A stretch of 64,000 bases of DNA. Source: Orbilia blumenaviensis. Lineage: Eukaryota > Ascomycota > Orbiliomycetes > Orbiliales > Orbiliaceae. The stretch spans positions 2,294,001 through 2,358,000 of the forward strand of contig JAVHNS010000006.1 in the NCBI GenBank assembly GCA_036872755.1, written 5' to 3'. The notes beneath the pieces are model-generated. The model had not been told where the DNA came from and made no database searches. It saw only the letters and a list, made by a program, of their open reading frames with translations. Numbering within the stretch: position 1 is the first letter of the stretch; each line of letters opens with the position of its first letter. The position numbers were made by a program, and so were the translations under genes. This document shows, piece by piece, positions 24,501 through 34,700 of this stretch.

Positions 24501-25684
24501 AGGCGCATTAGGTTGCCCACCGGTAAAAGAAGCTGAAGGACAGGCTGCGACGAGAAGCTCTGCCTTCCGGATCCTAACTACCAGTTGAGTAACGTCGACC
24601 ACCCGCTCGAGCCGATACAACCCTGGGTTCTTGATTGGGTAGTATATATGGTGGATTTTGGGGTCCCCGGGTTTCGACACAGTCGATTTTAAAAGCCTTT
24701 TTATTTCTTTTTGCGTTATATTAATTGTTGATGGTTCCGTGTTCTCAAAGTCTCGAACGGAGAGTTGTATCAAGGCAGGTATCGAGGAGTTCACCATTAT
24801 CGGGAGAGTCGTTAGATCCTTCCTAAGATTATTATAGCAAAGTTCAAAATTCGATGGATTAAGCATAGCCGACCTGAGTAAATAGAATGTCAGCTGTGTT
24901 GGTCGATGTTTTATTCGAAAATATGGAAGGTTTGATACTATACCCTTCTGGAAGATAATGTACTGTGTGCTTTCCGAGGATGGGCGATTTATCGGCAAGC
25001 ACATTGTGGACTTTAATTGGTCGCTCGGAAAGACTAAGCTCATGGCTAAAAAAATCTACCATTGGAGTGAGATCATTTCCAAACAGAATTAAAAGAATAC
25101 AGGCCAATCATCGTATACCTACGTTTCCAAAGTGATAGCGCAAATAAAACCAAGGCGTCCTGGTGATGTCAGTCGCTGAAAGGTGTATTATAGTAGAATT
25201 GGAGTAAAGGGTATACCTGATATCTCAAACAGAAAAAAATATCGACCATCGATATCAGAATGATTTGTATGACAGTCGCGTATGTGCTGAAAGTAAGCCA
25301 GGGAATCCGCAGTAATGGCAGCAAACGCAAGAACACGCCATCTACGGCGACCCATTTTAGGATCAACCATAATTCTGATACCGAATCATCATCCGCTGAA
25401 TAGAGCCTCCCAATCTCGATAAACTTATATGCTTGTATCAATATGAATATGGAGCAGGCATAGAGTCTTTGTGTAGGAGCATCTATGACGCTAACGGGGA
25501 TGTAAGGTCCCGCTGGTGTATCAAGCTTAGGTATTTCTTGCGCTACGCGCACTGGGGTCTCTGGAGTGCTCGGTTTTGTTCTGGATAATGATCGTAAGGG
25601 CTGGTCGGCATGCCTTTCGGGGCCCCGAGGACGAATAGACGTAGGCGTTTTAGGGAAAGAGGCCGGTAAGCGAGGGGTATCCAT
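21521..25684 (-). CDS. pom152: Pom152, transmembrane ring nucleoporin
   Basis: Integral pore-membrane glycoprotein forming the luminal ring of the nuclear pore. Seven exons on the minus strand: 25684-25217, 25175-25123, 25045-24944, 24873-23103, 23047-22744, 22689-21783, 21725-21521; phases close to about 1269 aa, the family length. Seen: a Pro/Arg-rich cytosolic N-terminus, membrane segments within residues about 70-155 (LYACSIFILIQAYKF and the hydrophobic run TVIQIILISMVDIFFCL), then a long luminal part of repeated Ig-like units marked by recurring PPFT/PPLQ and Y-x-F patterns (GSPPFTVYYR, GSGPWNLEY, GSPPFTLEYTF, GTPPFTFTY), ending HDRYCGYSSP. An almost pure A tract (about 19 A on the sense strand) directly precedes the ATG. 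Small exons 2 and 3 were needed to join the N-terminal and luminal parts. Confidence 0.94.
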
Positions 25685-26350
25685 TTTTTTTTTTTTTTTT
25701 TTTATCTATCGAGGTTGATCGACGGAGTAAAAACGCGTGGGCTCACTTTGAATTAGGAATTCATCTGAAGGCTTTTTGATTCGGGATCCGAGTCCCAGAA
25801 GAGGCGGTAGATTTGATGGTTGATGAGAATACCTGGACGTATATGATGGGTGTGACCACGGCTAAGGATGTTGTATTGGGCTATAATACCTGCCGTGAGA
25901 ATAATCAAACGGTGGTCGCTCTTCGACAAAAGACGAAATGTTTATAAGTTGGTCGTTCGGGCCTGGAAACACGCGACAGCCAAGATTTTACCTTGCAGGG
26001 ATGTCCATCTCTGTTTGGATTATGTAATCAGCCTCGGCAACCATCGAGACTAGCTCTTGGCTGCAACTACAGTTGTATGGATAGAGCCATAACGTATCGG
26101 AAACTCTGCAAAAGCTTCACGCCCACATCAAGAACCTTGCATCTACCATTTGGACTTCTTGGGAACATGTTGAGTATTTGTCGCTGGACGCCTGTTCCTA
26201 ACCATGCACCTTCTCCATCTTCCCCAAGGTACATCCAGATCTGCCCCACCTTACTGAATTCCCCATATATTCCGATACCCACACCCAATATAACTTTATA
26301 GGTTTAGAATGTATAAGATATCTTACTAATACATTCGTCGCGGATTGCAG
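25685..26350. other. Divergent region pom152/F-box gene, including unresolved first exon
   Basis: Opens with a T-run at 25685-25703, which is the poly(A) leader of pom152 on the other strand. The first coding exon and start codon of the downstream F-box gene must lie somewhere here, since its first clear exon begins after an acceptor at 26350 with no in-frame ATG. I could not choose among candidate short frames (for example from 26168). Confidence 0.5.
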
Positions 26351-28221
26351 AAATTACACAGCACATCATCGAGTTCGTCCCCGACCATGATTTGACGGCA
26401 CTTGAAAGTGTCTCCCAAGAATTGCGTCGCTTAACCAATGACCCGTTACTCTGGCGGGGGCGATGTCGTCGCTTCACATATTGGGAAGACAATTGGCACC
26501 CCTACGACAAGGGTCCCGATGGCCATCACCAGGCCCTTCAAACTTGGAAGAGGGTTTTCTATAGAAGGATAAAGCTTGATCAAGAGGCCCAGAAGCTCCT
26601 AGGGAAGATCGTTGTTAGCCCCTCGAAACGCATCGAATACACGGAAAAAATTGCAGTGTATGGGTATGATGTCAAAGATTACCTTATCAAGCAGTTGGAG
26701 ACAACAGAATCTGCCACAGATTGGTTAGCAAGGCGGTACAGTTCCTACCTCGCGACCCTACTTGTGCCACGTACTGACTCCAAATGTTGATAGCTTCCAT
26801 GCCAGCTCAACCTTATCCTACATTCATAGGCAGCGGGCTATCCGCAGCTGGTCCACACTCTTGACGACTCAGCCAACGTGCCTAGAAATTGCCATCTCTA
26901 GTTTTGATCTTTTCACCTTAGATGATTTCACCTTTGATGTTGAACAGGTGTGATCCCCTCCAAATTGATACCCGGGTATCCATTGTGAATGCAAACAAAT
27001 TGGAATGGCAAAATATCTAAAATAGACCATCTGATCCTTCTTAGATTCAACAGTCGCTCACCGTCATGCGCGATGACATCCTCCATTCACAGAGAGATTT
27101 TCAGGTTCAGTCTGTCCAGGAAAAGGCCATCGGAATAGTTAGCCATATGCGATCCTTAGGGTTTCTCGGATGCCCCCAAGAAAGATTTCACGATCTAATA
27201 AATTGTTTCATTGGCATCTCCATGAGAACCACGAAAAGTACATTGCCAATAACATCTTGCAGCATCTTCTGTTCGTTAGCTGGAAGGCTTGGGTTGGAGA
27301 CGCACCCTTGTGCCTACCCTTATCACGTCTACGCTCTCGTCCGCGAAACAGAATCTTCGCATTTCTACGTCAATCCACATGAAAGTACAGAGGTAGTACT
27401 CCAGCTAGACCTTGAAAGCAGGCTTGAAGATATCGGAATAACTGTATCGCCGGAAACCATCAACAAGTACCTGCATCCTGCAACAACAAAAGAACTTGTC
27501 TTGCGCAATGCTAGGAATATCCTTAGAAATACGCCACGCGCGCGGCGTCACTTTCTCGACGACCGACAAGACCCAGGCATTAACATCGATGCTGCCGAAT
27601 ATGCCGCCTTATTTGCCGTTGCATTGCTATCGAATACCTGGACAACTAGGATATTAGAACCGTTGTGCCGCTGCCTCCAAGAGTCCTTCCCCCTTGATGT
27701 TGGTCTCATTGAAAAATACATCGTACCCTTAGCCGGCCCTGGGTCACGACCAGCTCGTCTCCTACAAACTATTTGCATCGCACTACGGAATGAAGATGGA
27801 ATGGTCCGGAGGCCAAAGCTGCGGTCCCTAACGGAAAACCGTGGAGTCCTTGTAAGATCGAACTTATCCAATTATTTAGACTACATTGCATACTAAAACT
27901 CTCTAGTTCCGAATCGGTACGATATTCAAGCACAGAAGATACGGCTACCAAGCAGTCATAACAGGATGGACAGTCAATATGACGTACGAGGGTTTGGACG
28001 TAGAGGAGGGTGACCTTCAGAAAGGACTTATGCAACCTTTTTATAGAGTAATGGTGGACGACTTGTCCATGCGGTACGTAGCACAAGAAAATATCTTAGA
28101 ACAGCGCCCGTTATCTGCGGGTCGATTGAACAATATTTTGGCTGGGAAGTACTTCCAGAGATTCAACGCCTCGGATGGTCGCTTCGTCTCCAACATGAAA
28201 GAAGAATACCCGGATGATTGA
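26351..28221 (+). CDS. FBXO21-like F-box protein with transglutaminase-like and YccV domains (5' exon missing)
   Basis: Probable SCF ubiquitin-ligase substrate adaptor. Readable exons 26351-26735, 26794-26947, 27045-27851, 27907-28221, all phase-consistent; the first exon with the start codon was not found. Seen: an F-box at the beginning (EITQHIIEFVPDHDLTALES, then LRRLTNDPLLWRGRC), a middle SirB1/transglutaminase-like region (IGIVSHMRSLGFLGC, CFIGISMRTTKSTLP, then YPYHVYALV), and at the C-terminus a YccV/HspQ hemimethylated-DNA-binding-type domain (FRIGTIFKHRRYGYQAVI, then QPFYRVMVDD and YVAQENI). This three-domain order is that of animal FBXO21 and its fungal relatives. The substrate is unknown. 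Convergent with the next gene, whose stop is only about 225 bases away. Confidence 0.85.
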
Positions 28222-28384
28222 ACGGGTTCACATATATTACGCGGACAACCAGCAGGTTGGCTAGGCTCCTCGGTCTCGAATCATGTACCCGAATCGAGTT
28301 TCATATACCAATAAAGACATCCAGATTCACAAAACCCCCCAAAACAAAAGCTTCAGACGGAACAGAGTAAACAAACCACTGGAT

Positions 28385-28430
28385 TTTCTTCTTTTTTTCT
28401 TTTTTTTCTTCTTTTTCTTTTTTTTTTTAG
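28385..28430. repeat. T-rich tract between convergent genes
   Basis: Runs of T broken by single C between the FBXO21-like and uch2 3' ends; on the minus strand it is an A-rich tract just past the uch2 stop. Confidence 0.7.
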
Positions 28431-28445
28431 GGGAGTGCAAGTTCC

Positions 28446-29774
28446 TCATGAGTGCCCGACCTGGATGCCCTTTCCCGCCAATACACGAATATAGTGACGC
28501 ATAAAAGCGACATAGGGATGTCTTGCGCGAGTCGCATATGGAAAAGAACCGTCTTATTTGTTAGAATCGGACCAGATAAGATGCCAAGAAAATGCATGAA
28601 GATGGTCAACTTACTGTCTTCTAAGGTTTCCACTTGCACGGCTCTAACAGCACTCGCATCGAATGCCTGGTTTGTGGAGGTATTTGCAGTGGCTTGTGTC
28701 AGTGCGAGTAAGGTGAACATTAATTCGCCTTCTGAATATTTTGAAATCTGAAGCTGGACCCTTGGCATTGCGGTGAGAAGCCAACGGTGTTCACCGTCGT
28801 CTTCTAAGTTAACAGTTAGCAATAAGGATGGATAGCCAATTTTTATTTACCCACCCCCAAGTCTAACTGGTTGTCTCTTGAGACCATCTAGCTCCCAAAC
28901 AGAACCGCCAGAGGGAACGTATGCTAGAAAATGATATGCTGACTCCGGGTTGGCGCTGTTTTCGTTCGCTGGAGCTTTGGTATTCTTGCAAGCATCGATT
29001 ACGTCTAGGTTGTTCTGCAGTATCTCTGACCGCCTACGGGGGCTATGCTTTAGCCCCTACCCACTCGCAAGACTTTGAATTTTTATACCTTGCAAAGGAG
29101 TTATGGATTTTGCGCAAAAACTCTGAATTTTGCAAACAAAGTCCTCTCAATGGGGGGGTGAGGCACTCCGTAAAAGATTTCAGTTGAGTTAACTCTTCTC
29201 CGAGTACCAAAGACTCCGCATTAAACAAAATATTGATCATAGCCAGGGAGCCGCAACTATTTTCGGATATCTAAGTAAATTATCACTTAGTTCGCCGAGA
29301 GAAACCCGGATGGTCGGAGGGATTGCTAGAAAACAGACTTGGTTGGCGAACCAGACACTACTGGAGCAGTCGGGTTCTGTTTCTTGGATCTAGGCTTAAT
29401 GTCAATACATGTAGAATAGGATATGGCTTTCACTGCTAACCTCCTTTGCATCTTGTCTCCAGCGGCAAAGGAATATCAGCCCAATTATCGGACTGGGGCG
29501 TGCACGTTAGCCTTCAGACAATAAGAACAGGGAAGGGTACACACTCAGGCTCGTCGAGTATACTCTCATCGAGAGAGTAAAGTTCAACAACACGCACGTT
29601 CGGGGCCCCTGCATCACGTAAAATTTGATTGAATATTGCCTTAGGGCCACAAACTTAGCTTGGTGATTCACTGCCTTTGAAAGCCATTGGTTTTGTAGAT
29701 ACCGGTTCGGACTCGATAGTGCACCAGCCAGGGTGCTTTTGTCTCAATTGTTGGTAATCGTCAAGATCCGACAT
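28446..29774 (-). CDS. uch2: UCH37/UCHL5-type ubiquitin C-terminal hydrolase
   Basis: Cysteine deubiquitinase of peptidase family C12; animal and fission-yeast relatives act on proteasome-bound ubiquitin. Eight short exons on the minus strand: 29774-29703, 29639-29545, 29492-29441, 29394-29335, 29270-29089, 29033-28855, 28803-28615, 28552-28446; phases close to about 311 aa. Seen: GWCTIESEP, QILRDAGAPNVRVVELYSLD, IIGLIFLCRWR, active-site block ENSCGSLAMINILFN with the nucleophilic Cys, FTPP-like CLTPPLRG, NSEFLRKIHNSFAR, catalytic His in AYHFLAYVP, catalytic Asp in VWELDGLK, and the UCH37-type tail RHPYVAFMRHYIRVLAGKG. The oxyanion Gln usually six residues before the Cys is not present in this splice model (see findings). 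The start is the Met 16 residues before the conserved WCTIES. Confidence 0.9.
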
Positions 29775-30433
29775 TGCATTAGGTGTGCGCCTAAGTTCCC
29801 AAGAAACAATAAACCAGTTCCTTTTGTTCCTGTGCCTTACTGAACGGAAAGGCTCTTCTATGAGTATTGCCAAAAGGGCGCGATTGGCGCGATTGGGTAC
29901 TTACCTAGGTTCACATGTGTGGGAGTGTCATCTATTGTTACGATGCAGTATGATCCTACGCGAACCTTGTGTTGGTGCTAAAATATATCCCAATTAAATG
30001 AGTTAACCTATCCAAAGGGATTCGACCGTGGTTGTTAAAAGTATTTAGGTAATTACCAACATTAATGTGCAAGTATCATAAAATATTCAGTTCAAACGAA
30101 CATCTACGGGAGTTTCCAGGAAGCCTGTGTCCCCTGACAGCCAGCGTCTGAGCAGGCAGTGGACTAGAAGTTAGCTACTGAAACCGCGCGCAGTATTATC
30201 ACCGATGCCCCGCCACGATCCGCGTCGAATATCTATTATAGACCTGTGGGTACATACATAAAGTATAGTACTAAACCAACAAAATAGCGCCACACACCTG
30301 TCGCTTCCCAAAATGACGGTAAAAAAAAAACTCCCCATGATATTTCAAATTATCTAATTATCGGTATAAAACCGCTGCGATGAAAGTGCGGACTAATTAA
30401 AAGGCTGTCCGGCAACGTGGTTAATTAGTGAGC
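29775..30433. other. Intergenic region between uch2 and vid27
   Basis: Holds the uch2 promoter and vid27 3' flank. No recognisable gene; AT-rich in the second half. Confidence 0.55.
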
Positions 30434-33203
30434 CTAATAGGGAGAATTGACAATCGAACTTCTCGATCGTAGTTGCTTCACCGGTGTTGCGATGGATTGT
30501 CTAGTGGCCTTTTTGAAGGACCCTTTCGCAACCATATCAACTTGTTGTGGCAAAGCGACGATGACGCTTTTGTCGCTCCCAAACCGGAAATTATCCGCCT
30601 TGACTTCTTCCGAATAACGGCGAATAGAATAAGGCTCTTTCGCACCCCTCAAGACCTTCTTTAAGTCCCATGTAATGATGAACGGACCGGTAGAGGCTAC
30701 AATTGATGTCTCCTCAGCGTTTAAACCAGTATTGAATTTTGCAATCGTGAAGCTAAGAGGCATTTTGGTTTCGTGTTGGAACTGTGCAACGTGACTAGGT
30801 GCGAGGGCCAGCCTTCGAGGTTTCGGTTTCGAGTCTTTCCCAAACGACTTCTCAAATCCCAACTTCCCCGCATTTTTGCCAGTTTCTTGTTGTGCGTCTA
30901 CGAGAAGGAGGTATGTTCTGCATGTAGCTAGAATCCACCGTCCATCGGCCGATACATCTATCCCAACAATCGGATCACCAAGGGCAGGTAAATGTGATTT
31001 AGCGTTGATCCCAAGCCTATCAAAAAGACGTATATCGCCTTTGTTCGATGCCACAGCGATGTATCCTTTTTCTGTCGTTGCCGCCGCCGAAAATTCATTC
31101 TTCGAAACATATTGCTTGAGCTGCGAGTCCACTAATTTATTACCGCTGATTCTAGGATCCACCCTGAAGATAGCATTCTTGGAATGCCCGATGAATGTTT
31201 GTTCATGGGTCAGTTGCGCGAATTTCTTGAAAATCATTATTAGTTTACGATATACTACTGTAGGCCGTTTGGCGGAGAGGTCCACTTACGTTTTCTGGAA
31301 CATAGTTAATGATGGGTATGTCATCATGGACTTTCCACTCATCAACAATTTTACCGGATTCTATATCCATCCTAAATACACTATGTGCGTTGGATTGGTC
31401 TTGCAGAAGCATAGAGGAATCTCCAGCATGTAACATAACCTAATTAGTGTTTATTAGCATGCAACACCCAGAGTCCCTAGATGTTGTGACTGTACCTTCT
31501 TGGGCTCAAAAATCTTTCCTTTTGGAGTTTGGACCTTGTTTATTGTAGTGGAAAATTCAAGTTGGTTTGCAGGCGTGTGCTTAAACACCCCTATTCGATT
31601 TCCTCTTATGACAAAAGAACGGTCAGATTTGGTGCCAACAGCAAGCTGGCTGTTTTCTTCTTGAGTCCCGTCTTCATGGAACTGCGTGTTTTCATCTGAT
31701 AGAGAATCCGGGTCTTCATCATCGTCGCTTTCATCTCCGGCCCCGGATTCCGTTTCATCATCATCTGAAACATCGGTCATTGTTATATCCTGGAACGCCT
31801 CAACGATATAGTCTCGGTCATCAGATTTTGCTTTAAGCCAGCTAGTTTGATTAAGGTGTTCCCACAAGCCACGCATAAGGCCTTCCTGGAATCGTTCAAG
31901 AGATGGCATATCACGAAAACGAAGGAGCCAGGATAGAGGTTGGTGGTCTTCCTGATATGCATTAAATATGAAGGAGAGATAGTCGAAATTAAAAACAGGT
32001 GATATGTCAGGAACTACCGCTTGGGTCACCCAGCGTTTCACTCCTGGGGCCGTGACTTTGAGTGTATCTGACCGAACCAAGGGCATTGGATTAGTGTGTG
32101 AAAATAGTAGCGTCTACGCGAAGGATCCTGATGCTCACATTGCCATCCACCGTTGTCAACAACGGAGGCTTCTAAATCGCATTCTTGAAGAATAAAGGTG
32201 CCTGAATCTAGATCGTATAAGTGGAGTTCAACGGTTTCCTTGGCTAATATAAGCATGTCTTTTTGCTCATGCTCTTGCTCTTGCTCTTCCTCCTCCTCTT
32301 CCTCTTCCTCTTGCTCTTGCTCTTGCTCTTGCTCTTGCTCAGTGTGGTCTTTCTCCGGTTCCTCGGTCGACTTTCCGACGCTCCTTAAACCGCTATGTGG
32401 ATGTGTGGTGTCGTGTGTGGTTGGGGGCTTTGCATTCGGCTCCTGTGTTGCCTTTCGGAGTGTTGGTCGGACAATTGGCGGGATTGGTGGGGTACTACTA
32501 ATGTGTCAATGCGGTGGTATCTGCTATAGGAGCCGCTCTCAGACTTACGAGAAGGAGAACTGTTCAAGGTCTGCATCGGTTGCATCTTCGTAGGACCGTT
32601 TATATTTGCGTTCGAACTGACATTGCATCGCCACAATTTCGAATGTATTGACTTGACCAGGTTGTGTCGCTGTATCACAAACAAATTGGAAGGTATCATC
32701 GGGATCCTGTTCACCAGGCAGCGCGTGTGGTCAGATAGCTGAAAGTCGGTTCGAGAAGGAATAACTCACACCGAGGAGATCATCCCAGGCAAAGACAGCC
32801 TGGCCGTCTCTAAAGACAGAACGAAAGTGAAGGCTCTCATCAAGAAGAAATGCTCTGTCATTTCCCCCCTCATCCTCATCTCCGCTATCTTCCTGGAGGG
32901 CTTCTTCGCCTTCCTCGAAAACGCGCTGGATTACAAGCTGATAATGGTGCGGGGTGGAGGTTCTGCGAATGAAAGCAGCAGATTCTTTGAAGCTGTGATA
33001 TGTGCCGAAAAGGTAAAACGAGGTTTTGGACTCAGTATTTCATAACGTTTATTTTAGAGGGAGAGGGTATCTTACATGCACTCGGAATAACCTTTGGGGC
33101 TCCTGGGGCGGATAAGATACAACTGGCCACTGTCGATCTGTAAGAGATCCTGCTTGGAAGTTTCTCCAAAGAGGAGTTTTGAGACATTCCTGATCATGAA
33201 CAT
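30434..33203 (-). CDS. vid27: Vid27, vacuolar import and degradation protein 27
   Basis: Cytoplasmic protein of the VID27 family, first linked in yeast to vacuolar degradation of fructose-1,6-bisphosphatase; its biochemical role is poorly known. Seven exons on the minus strand: 33203-33076, 32992-32770, 32706-32549, 32497-32139, 32067-31496, 31439-31290, 31225-30434; phases close to about 793 aa, the family length. Seen: LFGETSKQDLLQIDSGQLYL at the N-terminus, ESAAFIRR, FLLDESLHFRS, DTFQFVCDTATQPGQV, then a Glu/Gln repeat tract, LHLYDLDSGTF, the conserved PVFNFDYLSFIFN, an Asp/Ser/Glu acidic linker, and a C-terminal beta-propeller-like half (HAGDSSMLLQD, FIGHSKNAIFRVD, YIAVASNKGDIRLFD, DVSADGRWILATC, IITWDLKKV). 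It is the last gene before the AT-rich block. Confidence 0.95.
32265..32340. repeat. Hexanucleotide repeat coding for a Glu-Gln tract in vid27
   Basis: Tandem GCTCTT units with CCTCTT variants. On the minus strand they are read in frame as Glu-Gln and Glu-Glu pairs inside exon 4 of vid27, so the length probably varies between strains without breaking the frame. Confidence 0.85.
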
Positions 33204-33830
33204 TGCCGTCGATGTCGTTGAAGGGCCGTGAAAGGTCAGAGATGAGGGGCGCAGGTTGATGGCATCTATGGTGGGGTGTATTATTTAGGACGTGATGTCT
33301 CGGTGATGCAATGGTAAAACGCAAAAACATGTGCAACCTAAAACACCTCCATCCTAGAACTGAAACTGGACAAACCTGTGCCAAGGTTTCTGGGCATAGT
33401 GCCCAGGTCAAAAAGTCGTGTAAATTAGTAATCGTTGTTTCGCCCAAGCTTACCTCAAATACGATCTAGACGGGTTCATTTGATTAGTTAATTATCATTA
33501 TCCTCTTTTTAATTTAGCTAGGGGATTATATTCATTAATGTGCTTATATGTAACGGAGCTCTCCCAGCATAATGAGCTCCAAGTAGAAATCCAGTTGGCC
33601 TCGGAATGATCATAACAAACTTGAACATCTGATATTGTGGTTGGAAAAAAATCTATACAGTAGGATATAAACTGTAGATTAGGAAAAATAAAGTGTCAAG
33701 GGATGCTCCTTGACCAGAACACCGTCCACACACTAGAAATTGCTTATACAGGAAGCTCTAGTGAGGGGATGGAGTGGTTTAGAGCGGTTTGACAAGTCTG
33801 TAAGTCCAAACCGCATGGATTATAGATTTA
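33204..33830. other. vid27 upstream region and border of the AT-rich block
   Basis: Mixed composition to about 33,830, then a rapid fall to near-pure A/T. The promoter of vid27 should lie at the left end. Confidence 0.6.
33784..33814. repeat. Small inverted repeat with GCGGTTT arms at the isochore border
   Basis: GCGGTTTG and its near-complement CAAACCGC face each other across about 15 bases, and another TGCGGTTTAG lies at about 33888. It could be the subterminal part of a DNA transposon marking the border; no matching other end was found. Confidence 0.35.
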
Positions 33831-34086
33831 AAAAACTAAGTCCATAAATTGCTCCATGAATTTAAAATTTTTTGTTAAACTACTTTATGCGGTTTAGTAA
33901 ATTTGAAAATAATAAATTATTTTAAGTCCCTAAAACTCTATAAACTTATTAAAAATAGAATACTATATTAAAAATATTTTATTGTATAATATTAGCTATT
34001 AAGTTTTTTGAGAATATAAATTTATAGATACTATATTTAAGAGATATTGTATTGGTATTTTTAAAATAATAATAATAAAAATAATA

Positions 34087-34406
34087 CTGGTAAGATTATA
34101 TGTGCAAGGGTGTGTGACCGTGTGTCATGATGGTTGAGAAGATAATTTTAGTTATATAAATCAAAAAATAAGGAGTTATATATATGATTGTTATTTATAT
34201 TTTGTATATTAAAAGATATGTATATTATTATATTAAATTATAGTTTTTAATTATATTTAAATTAAAAAATTGGATTAATATCAGTTGAAGGATTAAAATT
34301 GTCTAAATAAGTTTTTAAATGGGTTATTATATGTTTATATTGGATTAAATAATTTTAATTGTTATATTAATTATATTATATTTTATATATTATTATATAG
34401 TTTGAT
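34087..34406 (+). repeat. Degraded solo LTR of the 330-bp LTR family
   Basis: Aligns by eye with the LTRs at 38781-39110 and elsewhere (shared middle part around GAGTTATATATATGATTGTT), with some indels near the 5' end and a shortened 3' end. No partner LTR in the same orientation was found close by. Confidence 0.6.
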
Positions 34407-34700
34407 TGTCACGACCGGCTATACTAGGTATGTTTTGGTGTGTTAAACATGAATGTGTTTTGACTCTGGGTTTAGCCTACAGAATAAATTTATTATATAA
34501 ATATTTAAAAAATGAGTTTGGGAGTGAATTAGGTTAAAATTAAATTATTTATAAATATATTATTTTAATAATATATTTAATTGTTAGATTTACTTAATGT
34601 GTTGAATAAACAAAAGTATATTTAATATTATTTTAATGTTTAATATTATAGAAGATACACGTAACATGCTCATAGCCGGGTTTGTCCGTACTACTCTATA
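34407..34700. other. Balanced-composition islands with inverted CCGGCTAT/ATAGCCGG arms
   Basis: TGTCACGACCGGCTATAC at 34407 and CATAGCCGGGTTTGTCCG at 34671 form an 8-bp inverted pair 250 bases apart, with AT-rich DNA between. TGTCACGACC is a common start of fungal Ty3-type LTRs, so this may be the edge of a second LTR family; no second copy was found. Confidence 0.35.
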
